From an uncultured Phascolarctobacterium sp. (GTDB taxonomy: Bacteria; Bacillota; Negativicutes; Acidaminococcales; Acidaminococcaceae): 64,000 nucleotides of DNA. The notes under the pieces were generated by a model. It ran no database searches. It was given only the letters and a program-made list of their open reading frames with translations, and had not been told where the DNA came from. How positions within the stretch are numbered: position 1 is the first letter of the stretch; each line of letters starts with the position of its first letter. The stretch covers positions 1-64,000 of the forward strand of contig CAUDEF010000009.1 in assembly GCA_958448515.1 (NCBI GenBank), in the 5' to 3' direction. Position numbers and translations under genes: made by a program. Of the stretch, positions 28,113 to 37,763 are shown one piece after another.

Positions 28113-28170
28113 AAAATAAACTGCACCATAAAAGTTAGATAAAGAACTTTTGTGGTGCAGTTTATTTTTT
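28111..28170. terminator. Long-stem terminator
   Basis: The arms at 28111-28136 and 28145-28170 are nearly perfect complements of 26 bases, with A/T flanks on both sides, between convergent genes. Confidence 0.9.
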
Positions 28171-28187
28171 ACAGTGACTTTTTTATT

Positions 28188-28982
28188 TTAAATACTTATA
28201 ACGCTGCCGCTGCTCAGATAATGCAGTCTGTCATGCATTAAATGTTTTAGATAGTTATATTGCTCTGTTCCGGTACAGTGGCATGTATAATACTGTGTAT
28301 TGCCAGCTAGTAAAATATCAGCTGCAGCGGTAAGATAATTTTTGTCTTCTTCATTATTGCAGTCTAATATCATAAAATGAAATCCGCCAATGAGAATATC
28401 AGGCTGGAGCCAGTTTACAATATTAAAAACATTTTTATGAGAACAGCCGCTGAAAACAAATCGTTTGCCGTTTTCAACAATAATCAGATATTGTTCGTGA
28501 GAAAAAGTATCGGGAGATAAGGTATTATTTGTAAATATTTTCAGTCCATAAGTATTAACAGGATACTTTTGAGGGGATTCATTACAGGATTGAATAAAAA
28601 TATTTTCCTCAAGCTGATGTTGATTATCGACAAAAATTATTCTTTCGTTAAAGCGTAAATTTTTATCCAGACCTATATACCTTTCCTGCCCGGCATAATA
28701 ATCTTCAAAAGCAGTCTTTTGCATATATATTGGAGCAGTGCTGTTAATTTTTAAAAACTCTGCTAATCCGCCGCCATGATCATAATGACCATGTGATAAA
28801 ACAACAAAGTCAATTTCAGTTAAATCAACGCCAAGTTTTTGGGAATTGGTGATAAAGTTTGTACTTTGTCCGGTATCGAATAAAATTTTGAATTTATCGG
28901 TTTCAATATACATACTCAAACCATGTTCAGCTAAAAAATCAGGAGATACAGGAGTATTTTCCATAAGTGTATAGATTTTCAT
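28188..28982 (-). CDS. Metallo-beta-lactamase-fold hydrolase
   Basis: This 264-residue MBL-fold protein has the zinc motif LSHGHYDHGGG near residue 65. A downstream GCSHKNVFNIV and a late YTCHCTG histidine are typical of the dihydropterin-phosphate-synthase-like subgroup. The substrate is unknown. The start has AGGGAGG upstream (opposite-strand CCTCCCT). It stands alone. Confidence 0.8.
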   Translation of the reverse strand: MKIYTLMENTPVSPDFLAEHGLSMYIETDKFKILFDTGQSTNFITNSQKLGVDLTEIDFVVLSHGHYDHGGGLAEFLKINSTAPIYMQKTAFEDYYAGQERYIGLDKNLRFNERIIFVDNQHQLEENIFIQSCNESPQKYPVNTYGLKIFTNNTLSPDTFSHEQYLIIVENGKRFVFSGCSHKNVFNIVNWLQPDILIGGFHFMILDCNNEEDKNYLTAAADILLAGNTQYYTCHCTGTEQYNYLKHLMHDRLHYLSSGSVISI

Positions 28983-29111
28983 AATTATCCTCCCTGTAAA
29001 TTTGTTGATTAAATTATATATTTTAAATAAATTAATAGCAATAATTGTTGATAGCTAAAAACTTATATTATCGTTATAATATAGAAAAAATGTTTTATCA
29101 GAGGTGAGAGA

Positions 29112-29525
29112 ATGATTGCCATTGTATGTGTTGATAATGCAGGAGGAATGCTTTTTAATAAACGCAGACAAAGTCAGGATAAAGTTTTACGTCAACGAAT
29201 TATGAAAATGTGCATGAATCATAAATTATGGATGAACAGCTACAGCTTTAAACAGTTTGCAGATGAGGATGCGCGTAATATATTGACAGACGAAAAATTT
29301 TATCTGCTTGCCGCGGAAGATGATTTTTGTTTTATAGAAACAGATGATCCCAGCACTTTTGCTGATAAAATAAAAAAGCTGATCGTATACAGGTGGAACA
29401 GAGATTATCCGGCGGATACCTGTTTTACTTTACTGGATAATGACAAAAGCTGGAAACTTGATTGCAGCTGCGAGTTTGAGGGATTTTCTCATGAGAAAAT
29501 AACAGAGGAGGTATATACAAAATGA
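29112..29525 (+). CDS. Conserved hypothetical protein
   Basis: This is a 137-residue soluble protein: MIAIVCVDNAGGMLFNKRRQSQDKV at the start, LWMNSYSFKQF, FIETDDPSTF, and a short C-terminal acidic stretch. It resembles a recurring Firmicutes family of unknown function. GAGGTGAG precedes the ATG. It overlaps the next gene by four bases, so they are co-translated, which suggests a link to the following nuclease lipoprotein. Confidence 0.7.
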   Translation: MIAIVCVDNAGGMLFNKRRQSQDKVLRQRIMKMCMNHKLWMNSYSFKQFADEDARNILTDEKFYLLAAEDDFCFIETDDPSTFADKIKKLIVYRWNRDYPADTCFTLLDNDKSWKLDCSCEFEGFSHEKITEEVYTK

Positions 29526-30421
29526 AAAATATTATACAAAAAATATTTATTTTGATGATGCTGGCGATATTATTTGCTGCCGGTTGTGGAAATACTAATG
29601 AAAATTATAAGCCAGCAAGCAGTTCTGCCGTGGTTAATGCAGCAGAAATTCCTGCATACAGCGGTAAACCATATATTGTATTAAATAACAATGTGCCTGG
29701 TTTTGCTGAAAAAGATTTAAAAGATAAATCTTTTGAATATTACAGTGATTTGGACAGTTTAGGCAGATGTGGTATGGTAATTGCCAATGTTGGGCAGGAT
29801 ATCATGCCTAAGGAAAAAAGAGGGTCTATAAGCTCAGTAAAGCCCAGCGGCTGGGTACAAAAACAGTATAATTTTGTGGACGGCAAAAGTTTATATAACA
29901 GATGTCATTTAATTGGCTGGCAGCTGAGCGCGGAAAATGCCAATGAAAAAAATCTGATAACAGGCACACGCTATTTGAACGTACAGGGTATGCTTCCTTT
30001 TGAAAATATGGTTGCTGATTATGTTAAGGAAACCGGTAATCATGTACTGTACAGAGTAATCCCTGTTTTTAAAGGCAGTAATCTGGTGGCTGACGGAGTG
30101 CAGATGGAAGCAATGTCTGTAGAAGATAAAGGTGAAAGTATCTGCTTTAATGTTTTTTGTTACAATGTGCAGCCAGGGGTAGAGATTGATTATGCAACAG
30201 GAAAAAGCAGACTTGCGTCTGATGAGAAAAATAAAAATCAAAATTCAGACAGTGAGCTGAAAAATGCCAGTTATATTTTAAATACCAAAAGTAAAAAAAT
30301 TCATCGCATAAATTGCAGCGGCATAGAAAATATGGATAAAAATAATAGAAAGGAATATACTGGTACTAAAGCTGAACTGGAAAAACAGGGATATACTGCC
30401 TGTGGAATATGTAAGCCGTAA
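29522..30421 (+). CDS. DNA/RNA non-specific endonuclease lipoprotein
   Basis: This 299-residue protein has a lipoprotein signal (LLAILFAAGCG lipobox near residue 22). Residues about 45-230 match the DNA-entry nuclease family, with the catalytic region YNRCHLIGWQLSAEN (a DRGH-motif variant) and NLITGTRYLNVQGM. The C-terminal tail (NASYILNTKSKKIHRINCSGI, later GYTACGICKP) is a known short cysteine module. It would sit outside the membrane and degrade DNA, perhaps for nutrient use. It overlaps the upstream gene by ATGA. Confidence 0.85.
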   Translation: MKNIIQKIFILMMLAILFAAGCGNTNENYKPASSSAVVNAAEIPAYSGKPYIVLNNNVPGFAEKDLKDKSFEYYSDLDSLGRCGMVIANVGQDIMPKEKRGSISSVKPSGWVQKQYNFVDGKSLYNRCHLIGWQLSAENANEKNLITGTRYLNVQGMLPFENMVADYVKETGNHVLYRVIPVFKGSNLVADGVQMEAMSVEDKGESICFNVFCYNVQPGVEIDYATGKSRLASDEKNKNQNSDSELKNASYILNTKSKKIHRINCSGIENMDKNNRKEYTGTKAELEKQGYTACGICKP

Positions 30422-30442
30422 AACTATGAAAGTGGTGAGACT

Positions 30443-31534
30443 ATGATTAATATTGTTGATAAAAAGCAATGTTGTGGCTGCAGCAGCTGTTTTAATATTT
30501 GTCCGAAACAATGTATTAAAATGACTGCTGATGAGGAAGGTTTCCTTTATCCTTCTGTTGATACACAAAAATGTATTGACTGCAGTATGTGCGAAAGGGT
30601 TTGCCCAATGCTGCACAAACCTTTATCTCATGATATTTTGTCAGTATTTGCGGCTAAAAATAAAAATGACCAGATAAGAATGAACAGCTCAAGCGGCGGA
30701 ATGTTCACAGAATTTGCCAAATTTATATTAAATAAAGGCGGACTTGTTTTTGGTGCTGCCTTTGATGAAAAATTAGATGTTGTTCATTGCTGTATCACTA
30801 ATGAATCCGAGCTATATCGGTTACAGGGATCAAAATATGTCCAAAGTTCACTGAATGAAGTATTTAAAGAAGTAAAAGCGGCTCTGAATAAATTACAGCC
30901 GGTACTTTTCAGTGGTACGCCATGCCAGATAGCAGGGCTGAAAGCCTATTTGCAGAAGGATTATCAGAATCTTTATACTGTTGATGTAGTATGCCATGGA
31001 GTACCAAGTCCGATGGTGTACAGAAAATATCTTGCTGAATTGGGAGAAATGAATGACGAGCCAATTTATCAGGTGAAATTCCGCGATAAAACAAAAGGCT
31101 GGAAAAAGGGAGAAACATTGTTTTTCACCAAAAATAATGTTTACGGAGGAAGTAAAAGAGAAGAGCCATATATGAAGCTGTTTTTGAATAACGTAACTAT
31201 CAGGCCGTCATGTTCTGCGTGCGCGTTTAATAATAAACGCAGTATGGCAGATGTAACCATAGCTGATTTTTGGGGAATTGAGAAATTTCACCCTGAAGTT
31301 GACGATGATAAGGGAACAACTTTAATTATGGTTAATACTGTTAAAGGAAATGAGTTATTTGACAGTGTAAAGGAAAGCTGCGATTTTTGTGAAAGCTCTT
31401 TTGAGCAGGCTGCAGAATATAATGTGGCAGTAAGTAAATCGTTAAATTTACATGAAAAACGTAAATATTTCTTTGAAAACTGTCCTGAAAAGACTGTAAA
31501 AGAATTATTTACCGAAATTTTACCTGAAAATTAA
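30443..31534 (+). CDS. F420-hydrogenase beta-subunit-like 4Fe-4S protein
   Basis: This 363-residue protein has two 4Fe-4S clusters at the N-terminus (CCGCSSCFNICP; CIDCSMCERVCP) and a Coenzyme F420 hydrogenase/dehydrogenase beta-subunit core (FSGTPCQIAGLKAYL, VDVVCHGVPSPMVYRKYL, and SMADVTIADFWGIEKF with CSACAFNN). In Firmicutes such proteins work as reductases of unclear substrate, often near polysaccharide genes. It starts 22 bases after the nuclease gene, so one transcript is likely. Confidence 0.8.
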   Translation: MINIVDKKQCCGCSSCFNICPKQCIKMTADEEGFLYPSVDTQKCIDCSMCERVCPMLHKPLSHDILSVFAAKNKNDQIRMNSSSGGMFTEFAKFILNKGGLVFGAAFDEKLDVVHCCITNESELYRLQGSKYVQSSLNEVFKEVKAALNKLQPVLFSGTPCQIAGLKAYLQKDYQNLYTVDVVCHGVPSPMVYRKYLAELGEMNDEPIYQVKFRDKTKGWKKGETLFFTKNNVYGGSKREEPYMKLFLNNVTIRPSCSACAFNNKRSMADVTIADFWGIEKFHPEVDDDKGTTLIMVNTVKGNELFDSVKESCDFCESSFEQAAEYNVAVSKSLNLHEKRKYFFENCPEKTVKELFTEILPEN

Positions 31535-31542
31535 ATTTTTTA

Positions 31543-31572
31543 TTGTAATATTATTTACATATATGTTATAAT
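31543..31572 (+). promoter_or_regulatory. Promoter of the candidate RNA upstream of speA
   Basis: TTGTAA at 31543-31548 and TATAAT at 31567-31572 are 18 bases apart, a good sigma-A-type pair. The start would fall near 31579. Confidence 0.65.
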
Positions 31573-31578
31573 GACTAT

Positions 31579-31871
31579 ACATGAATGCTATCTGCTTTCA
31601 TGCAAATATTCGCCCACTATTAAACATAGTTAAGCCCATACGGACAGGCGGGGCAGCTGCCGAGCGTGGCTAAATACCACATTATTGATTGAGTAAATAC
31701 TCGAAATTTATAAGTTGATTATTTAATAATCATGATTAGACGTCACTTGTGAGAATCAATAAGAGTAGTAAAAGTAATATTTGCTGTATAGACTCTGAAA
31801 GTAGTAGTTGTTGTTGCTTATGCAGCGGTGAGTGTTAATTTTTACAAACAGGTGATGAATGTCACCTGTTT
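31579..31871 (+). ncRNA. Candidate structured RNA before the polyamine operon, class unknown
   Basis: The 378-base gene-free stretch holds a promoter, about 290 bases of sequence rich in local stems, and an intrinsic terminator at 31846-31871. Stems seen include CATGAA/TTCATG, ACTAT/ATAGT, GTGG/CCAC, GAGTA/TACTC, GATTAT/ATAATC and AGAGT/ACTCT, around a GC-rich core with GCAGCTGC. No long open frame is present. It may be a free RNA or a leader controlling speA by termination. It was not matched to tmRNA, RNase P, SRP or a named riboswitch by eye. Confidence 0.6.
31846..31871 (+). terminator. Intrinsic terminator before speA
   Basis: A 10-bp stem (31846-31855 and 31862-31871) is followed by TTTTT. 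The speA start lies 41 bases further. Confidence 0.88.
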
Positions 31872-31912
31872 TTTTGTTTTATTGATAATTTATATGGATA
31901 TGGGAGAATTTT

Positions 31913-33361
31913 ATGGGAAAGCTTTCACAGAAATCAGCGCCAATTTATGAAGCGTTGGAAACGTTTAGAAAAAAACGAATTGTTCCCTTTGATGTTCCGG
32001 GGCATAAAAGAGGAAGAGGAAATCCGGAATTAAGAGAACTTTTAGGTGAAAAATGCGTCAGCATAGATGTAAATTCTATGAAGCCGTTAGATAATTTATG
32101 CCACCCGGTTTCAGTAATTAAGGATGCTGAGGAGCTGGCGGCAGAAGCATTTGGTGCAAATCATGCATTTTTTATGGTAGGGGGTACTACTTCTTCCGTA
32201 CAAAGTATGGTTCTTTCTGCATGTAAGGCAGGAGATAAAATTATTTTGCCGCGTAATGTGCATAAAAGCGTTATTAATGCTCTGGTATTATGCGGTGCCA
32301 TTCCGGTGTATGTAAATCCCAAGGTTGATAAAAAACTGGGTATTTCCCTGGGTATGGAAATAGAAGATGTTGAGAAAGCTATTTTAGAAAATCCTGATGC
32401 TACTTGCGTATTGGTTAATAATCCTACATATTACGGCATTTGCTCTGACTTGCGCGGTATTGTAAATATTGCGCACAAGCACAATATGTTGGTTCTGGTA
32501 GATGAAGCGCATGGTACGCATTTTTATTTTGGGCAGAATATGCCTGTATGTGCAATGGAAGCAGGGGCAGATATGGCTTCCGTATCCATGCATAAGTCAG
32601 GCGGCAGCCTTACTCAGAGCTCTTTGCTATTAACCGGCAAAAATGTTAACTGGGAGTATGTGAGCCAGATTATTAATCTTACTCAGACCACCAGTGCGTC
32701 TTATCTGCTTTTGTCAAGCCTTGATATTTCCAGAAGAAATCTTGTTATGCGCGGTGAAAAATCCTTTGCCAAGGTGCAGGCTATGGCTGAGTATGCACGT
32801 GAAGAAATCAATTCTATCGGCGGTTTTTATGCCTATGGCCGTGAAATGATTAATGGCAAAAGCGTGTATGATTTTGACGTTACCAAACTTTCTGTATATA
32901 CAAGAGATATTGGTCTTGCAGGTATAGAAGTGTATGATCTTTTGCGTGATGAATATGACATTCAGATTGAACTTGGTGATATTGCGAACATTTTAGCGTA
33001 TATTTCCATTGGTGATCAGATTCAGGACATTGAACGTCTTGTGGGAGCACTGGCAGATATCAAACGATTATATTCCAAAGATCCTTCAAAAATGCTGAAT
33101 ACAGAGTATATTGCGCCTCATGTAGCTGTTTCTCCGCAGGAAGCATTCTATTCAAAGAAAAAATCTGTGCCTATAGAACAGACTGAAGGCATGATATGCA
33201 GCGAGTTTGTTATGTGCTATCCGCCGGGCATTCCTATTTTAGCTCCGGGCGAGATTATAACAAAAGATATTATTGAGTACATTGTATATGCCAAAGAGAA
33301 AGGCTGTTCAATGCAGGGTACTGAAGATCCTTATGTTAACAGGCTTAATGTTTTAGCATAA
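31913..33361 (+). CDS. speA: Arginine decarboxylase (Orn/Lys/Arg decarboxylase family)
   Basis: This 482-residue PLP enzyme is of the fold I decarboxylase class. Motifs are VPGHKRGRG, FFMVGGTTSSVQ, VLVDEAHGTHF, and SMHKSGGSLTQSS with the PLP lysine near residue 228. Together with AguA and AguB in the same operon, the substrate is most likely arginine (agmatine product), rather than lysine or ornithine. GGGAGAAT lies before the ATG. It is the first gene of the polyamine operon and directly follows the candidate RNA. Confidence 0.9.
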   Translation: MGKLSQKSAPIYEALETFRKKRIVPFDVPGHKRGRGNPELRELLGEKCVSIDVNSMKPLDNLCHPVSVIKDAEELAAEAFGANHAFFMVGGTTSSVQSMVLSACKAGDKIILPRNVHKSVINALVLCGAIPVYVNPKVDKKLGISLGMEIEDVEKAILENPDATCVLVNNPTYYGICSDLRGIVNIAHKHNMLVLVDEAHGTHFYFGQNMPVCAMEAGADMASVSMHKSGGSLTQSSLLLTGKNVNWEYVSQIINLTQTTSASYLLLSSLDISRRNLVMRGEKSFAKVQAMAEYAREEINSIGGFYAYGREMINGKSVYDFDVTKLSVYTRDIGLAGIEVYDLLRDEYDIQIELGDIANILAYISIGDQIQDIERLVGALADIKRLYSKDPSKMLNTEYIAPHVAVSPQEAFYSKKKSVPIEQTEGMICSEFVMCYPPGIPILAPGEIITKDIIEYIVYAKEKGCSMQGTEDPYVNRLNVLA

Positions 33362-33381
33362 GCAGAGTGATGAGGTGTTGT

Positions 33382-34236
33382 ATGGAGTTATGGTTTTCTG
33401 AATATCATACAGATAAAGTAAAAATTGATGTTAAAATAGAAAAACAATTATTTGGAGCAGACACTGATTTTCAGCGTATAGATGTTTTTGAATCTGCTGA
33501 GTTCGGCCGTTTTCTCAGCTGCGATGGCAGCATAGTATTTTCTGAAAAAGATGAATTTACCTACGATGAAATGATCGTACATGTACCCATGGCTGTGCAC
33601 CCAAGTGTAAAAAAAGTGCTTGTAATAGGCGGCGGTGATGGCGGCGTTGCTCGTGAATTGTCTTACTATGATGAAATTGAGCAAATTGACGTAGTAGAAA
33701 CCGATAAAGTATTTGTTGATGTATGCAAGGAATTTTTTCCTGACAATGCCTGCGGCCTTGATGATGAAAGAGTGACTGTTTATTATGAAAACGGGCTCAA
33801 GTTTTTGCGTACCAAGCATAATGAATATGATCTCATTATAAATGATGCTATTGATCCTCTTGGTCATGCAGCAGGACTTTTTACCAAAGAGTTTTACGGA
33901 AACTGTTTCCGCGCTTTAAAAGAAGATGGCATTATGGTTTATCAGCATGGCAGTCCTTTCTATGATGAAGACGAAGATACCTGCCGCGCGATGCACAGAA
34001 AAGCAAGTCATAGTTTTCCCATTAGCAGAGTGTATCAGGCTCATATTCCAACCTGTGCATCAGGATATTGGCTTTTTGGCTTTCTTTCCAAAAAATATCA
34101 TCCATTGACTGATTTTGATGCAGCAAGATGGAAAGAGAGAAATATAAAAACATGGTATTATACTACCAATCTGCATAGGGGTGCATTTATGCTGCCCAAA
34201 TATGTAGAGGATATGTTAGAAGAAGAAGAAAAATAA
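33382..34236 (+). CDS. speE: Spermidine synthase (SpeE)
   Basis: This 284-residue aminopropyltransferase has GGGDGGVAREL near 80, VVETDKVFVDVCKEFFP, and the catalytic region NDAIDPLGHAAGLFTKEFY. It moves an aminopropyl group from decarboxylated S-adenosylmethionine to putrescine. The ATG at 33382 has GATGAGGTG upstream and gives MELWFSEYHTD, the family start. No speD is seen nearby, so the aminopropyl donor must come from elsewhere, or this homologue has another role. Confidence 0.9.
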   Translation: MELWFSEYHTDKVKIDVKIEKQLFGADTDFQRIDVFESAEFGRFLSCDGSIVFSEKDEFTYDEMIVHVPMAVHPSVKKVLVIGGGDGGVARELSYYDEIEQIDVVETDKVFVDVCKEFFPDNACGLDDERVTVYYENGLKFLRTKHNEYDLIINDAIDPLGHAAGLFTKEFYGNCFRALKEDGIMVYQHGSPFYDEDEDTCRAMHRKASHSFPISRVYQAHIPTCASGYWLFGFLSKKYHPLTDFDAARWKERNIKTWYYTTNLHRGAFMLPKYVEDMLEEEEK

Positions 34237-34261
34237 TTAATTATCGAAGGAGATGAAAAAC

Positions 34262-35521
34262 ATGGGTAAATTATTAGTTATTGGCTGTGGTGGCGTAGCT
34301 GGTGTTGCAATTCACAAATGCTGCCAAAACAGCAAAGTTTTCACTGAATTATGCATTGCAAGCAGAACAAAAGAAAAATGTGATGCTTTAAAGGAAAAAT
34401 TAGAGGGTACTACAAGTACTGTTATTACTACAGCAAAAGTTGATGCTGACAATAAAGAAGAACTGGTTGCTTTAATTAAAGAGTATCAGCCTGACGCTGT
34501 TTTGAATGTTGCGCTTCCTTATCAGGATTTAACTATTATGGATGCCTGCCTGGAATGCAAGGTTGACTATATTGATACAGCTAACTATGAACCTGAAAAT
34601 ATAGATGATCCTGAATGGCGTGCTGTTTATGACAAACGCTGCAAAGAAGAAGGATTTACTGCATATTTTGATTATTCCTGGCAGTGGGCATATAAAGAAA
34701 AATTTGAAAAAGCTGGTATTATGGCATTGTTGGGCACTGGTTTTGATCCTGGTGTAACCAGTGTATTTTCTGCTTATGCTTTAAAACACTATTTCGATGA
34801 AATCGATACCATTGATATTTTAGACTGCAATGGCGGTGACCATGGATATCCTTTTGCAACTAACTTCAATCCGGAAATTAATCTGCGTGAAGTATCTGCA
34901 AATGGTTCCTACTGGGAAAATGGTCACTGGGTTGAAACTGAACCGATGGAAATTAAACGTGAGTATGATTTCCCCGGCGTTGGCATGAAAGATATGTATC
35001 TTTTGCATCATGAAGAAATCGAATCCTTGGCTAAAAATATTCCTGGCGTAAAGAGAATTCGTTTCTTTATGACTTTTGGCCAAAGCTATCTGACTCATAT
35101 GAAATGTCTGGAAAACGTTGGTATGCTTTCCACTACTCCTATTATGTACGAAGGAAGAGAAATTGTTCCTATTCAGTTCCTGAAAGCGCTGCTTCCTGAT
35201 CCGGCATCTTTAGGACCTCGTACTGTAGGCAAAACCAATATTGGCTGCATTTTTAAAGGCAGAAAAGATGGTAAAGAAAGAACCATTTACATTTATAATG
35301 TGTGCGATCATCAGGAATGCTATAAAGAAGTTGGCTCTCAGGCCATTTCTTACACTACAGGTGTTCCGGCAATGATTGGTACTGCTTTAGTAATGACTAA
35401 AGCTTGGCATAAAGCCGGCGTATTTAACGTTGAAGAATTTGATCCGGATCCGTATATGGAAATGCTCAATGAATATGGCTTGCCTTGGGTTGTAGTTGAA
35501 AATCCGGTGATGGTTGACTAA
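34262..35521 (+). CDS. Carboxynorspermidine dehydrogenase (saccharopine dehydrogenase family)
   Basis: This 419-residue Rossmann protein (LLVIGCGGVAGVAIHKC at the start, ALPYQDLTIMDACLE, GFDPGVTSVFSAYALKHYFDE) matches carboxynorspermidine/carboxyspermidine dehydrogenase. It condenses a diamine with aspartate semialdehyde. GAAGGAG before the ATG at 34262 decides the start; the ATG nine bases upstream abuts that site. It lies next to NspC, which completes the route. Confidence 0.9.
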   Translation: MGKLLVIGCGGVAGVAIHKCCQNSKVFTELCIASRTKEKCDALKEKLEGTTSTVITTAKVDADNKEELVALIKEYQPDAVLNVALPYQDLTIMDACLECKVDYIDTANYEPENIDDPEWRAVYDKRCKEEGFTAYFDYSWQWAYKEKFEKAGIMALLGTGFDPGVTSVFSAYALKHYFDEIDTIDILDCNGGDHGYPFATNFNPEINLREVSANGSYWENGHWVETEPMEIKREYDFPGVGMKDMYLLHHEEIESLAKNIPGVKRIRFFMTFGQSYLTHMKCLENVGMLSTTPIMYEGREIVPIQFLKALLPDPASLGPRTVGKTNIGCIFKGRKDGKERTIYIYNVCDHQECYKEVGSQAISYTTGVPAMIGTALVMTKAWHKAGVFNVEEFDPDPYMEMLNEYGLPWVVVENPVMVD

Positions 35522-35522
35522 T

Positions 35523-36641
35523 ATGTTTGAAAATTTACGTACACCTTGCTATGTAGTAAGCAAGGAGAAAATTCGCAAAAACCTTGAAGTATTAAGATAT
35601 GTTGAACAGCAGGCAGGATGTCATATCCTGCTTGCGCAAAAAGCATTTTCCATGTATGCTTTATATCCTCTGATTGGTGAATATGTATCCGGTACAACTG
35701 CCAGTGGCCTTTATGAAGCAAAATTAGGCTACGAAGAAATGGGTAAAGAGAATCACGTTTTTGCGCCTGCTTATAAAACAGAAGATATGCAGGAACTGGT
35801 AAAAATCTGTGACCATATTATTTTCAACTCTTTTGCCCAGTTTGAAAAACATAAAGAGCTGTGCAAAGATGTAAGTGTTGGCATCAGAGTTAATCCAGAG
35901 CATTCAACACAGGGAGATCACGCTATTTATGATCCCTGCGCTTCCGGTTCCAGATTGGGTGTTACTATCGCAAATTTCAGAGAAGATTTGCTGGATGGAC
36001 TGGATGGCTTGCATTTCCATACCTTGTGTGAGCAGAATTCTGATGATTTAGTATCAACATTTAAAGCTTTTGAAGAAAAGTTTGGCAAATATCTTTATCA
36101 GATGAAATGGCTGAATATGGGCGGCGGTCATCATATTACACGTCAGGATTATGATGTTGAGGCACTTATAAACCTGATTAAATATGTACGTGAAAAATAT
36201 GATGTTGAGGTTTACCTGGAACCGGGTGAAGCTTTTGCTCTGAATGCAGGATACCTTGTTACAGAAGTTATGGATATTGTTCATAACGGCATGGATATTC
36301 TTATTTTAGATGCGTCTGCTGCATGCCATATGCCTGATGTGCTGGAAATGCCTTACAGACCGCCCCTGCGGGATGGATTTAAGGCTGGAGAGAAAGCTTA
36401 TACATATCGCTTGTCTTCTTTAACATGTCTGGCCGGTGATGTAATTGGCGATTACAGTTTTGAAAAACCTGTAAATGTCGGAGACAGGCTGATTTTTGAA
36501 GATATGGCAATTTATTCCATGGTAAAAAATAATACATTTAATGGAATTCCGCTTCCAGATATTGTTTTGCAGGAAGAGGATGGAAGCACAAAACTTGTAA
36601 AGCGTTTTGGATATAATGATTTTAAAGAAAGGCTTTCATAA
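35523..36641 (+). CDS. nspC: Carboxynorspermidine decarboxylase (NspC)
   Basis: This 372-residue alanine-racemase-fold PLP decarboxylase starts LRTPCYVVSKEKIRKNLEVL, with the PLP lysine in ILLAQKAFSMYAL, then GLHFHTLCEQ, LNMGGGHHIT, and LEPGEAFALNAGY. It removes CO2 from carboxyspermidine or carboxynorspermidine. The ATG is one base beyond the upstream stop, so translation is probably coupled. Confidence 0.93.
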   Translation: MFENLRTPCYVVSKEKIRKNLEVLRYVEQQAGCHILLAQKAFSMYALYPLIGEYVSGTTASGLYEAKLGYEEMGKENHVFAPAYKTEDMQELVKICDHIIFNSFAQFEKHKELCKDVSVGIRVNPEHSTQGDHAIYDPCASGSRLGVTIANFREDLLDGLDGLHFHTLCEQNSDDLVSTFKAFEEKFGKYLYQMKWLNMGGGHHITRQDYDVEALINLIKYVREKYDVEVYLEPGEAFALNAGYLVTEVMDIVHNGMDILILDASAACHMPDVLEMPYRPPLRDGFKAGEKAYTYRLSSLTCLAGDVIGDYSFEKPVNVGDRLIFEDMAIYSMVKNNTFNGIPLPDIVLQEEDGSTKLVKRFGYNDFKERLS

Positions 36642-37763
36642 ATGGAGTTTTTAAAAAATACACCGCAGCAGGACGGATTTTATATGCCGGCTGAGTTTGC
36701 GGAGCATGAAGGTTGCATAATTGTATGGCCTGAAAGACCTGGTTCATGGAGCTTTGGTGCAGAAAAAGCACGTATTGCATTTACTGCTGTAATTAAGGCA
36801 ATAGCTGAAAGTGAAAAAGTATTTGTAATAGCTGGAAATGATTCAATGGAAACAGCGTCTTTAATGCTCAGCGGTATTGATAATGTAGAAATTATTAATA
36901 TGAATACTGACGATTCCTGGGCCAGAGATATTGGACCTACTTTTGTTGTGGATAAGAATGGACGCCAGCGCTGCATAAACTGGGAATTTAATGCCTGGGG
37001 CGGTGAGGTTGATGGATTATATCCCTCATGGGAAAAAGATAATGCTTTTGCGGCTGCTTTTGCAGAGAGACTTGGCTGCAAAATGTACAATGCTGCTCCT
37101 TTTGTTATGGAAGGAGGAGCTATTCACAGTGACGGAGAAGGCACTGTGATGGTTACAGAAGCGTGTCTTTTAAGTGCCGGCAGAAACCCGCATTTTAGCA
37201 AAGATGAGATTGAGAATGTACTGAAAGCATACCTGGGAGCAGAAAAAGTTCTTTGGCTGCCGCGCGGTATTTATAATGATGAAACAAATGAGCATGTAGA
37301 TAATGTATGTGCTTTTGCTGCTCCGGGCGAGGTTGTTTTAGCCTGGACTGATAACGAAAATGATCCGCAGTACGAAATGTCCAAATCCTGTCTTGAATAT
37401 CTGCAGTCAGTAAAAGATGCAAAAGGACGCGAGATTATTGTGCATAAGCTTCCCATACCTGATGTGCCTGTGTGCATCAGAGAAGATGAAGTTTGCGGAT
37501 ATGATTTTGAAGACGGCGAAGATATGCGTGAAGCTGGAGAGCGTCTTGCAGCGTCTTATGTGAATTTTTATATTTCTAATAATGCTGTTGTCATGCCCGT
37601 ATTTGGTGATGAAAACAGTGAAAGTGATAAAAGAGCTGAGAGTATTTTACAGAGGGTTTTCCCGGGTCGTAAAGTTGTTGCCGTTCCCGCACGTGCTATT
37701 TTGACAGGCGGTGGCAATATTCATTGTATTACTCAGCAGATTCCTAAAGGAGTAAGAGCATGA
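36642..37763 (+). CDS. aguA: Agmatine deiminase (AguA)
   Basis: This 373-residue PAD-fold enzyme turns agmatine into N-carbamoylputrescine and ammonia. Motifs include PAEFAEHEGCIIVWPERPGSW, DDSWARDIGPTFV, NWEFNAWGG, MEGGAIHSDGEGT, and GGGNIHCITQQIPKG with the nucleophile cysteine near 358. It follows nspC without a gap. Confidence 0.96.
   Translation: MEFLKNTPQQDGFYMPAEFAEHEGCIIVWPERPGSWSFGAEKARIAFTAVIKAIAESEKVFVIAGNDSMETASLMLSGIDNVEIINMNTDDSWARDIGPTFVVDKNGRQRCINWEFNAWGGEVDGLYPSWEKDNAFAAAFAERLGCKMYNAAPFVMEGGAIHSDGEGTVMVTEACLLSAGRNPHFSKDEIENVLKAYLGAEKVLWLPRGIYNDETNEHVDNVCAFAAPGEVVLAWTDNENDPQYEMSKSCLEYLQSVKDAKGREIIVHKLPIPDVPVCIREDEVCGYDFEDGEDMREAGERLAASYVNFYISNNAVVMPVFGDENSESDKRAESILQRVFPGRKVVAVPARAILTGGGNIHCITQQIPKGVRA

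Noticed and set aside
31579..31871. tmRNA, RNase P, SRP or 6S RNA identity for the RNA before speA
   Set aside because: No tag frame, P4 core or SRP-type loop was recognised, and 6S RNA is usually shorter. Left unassigned.
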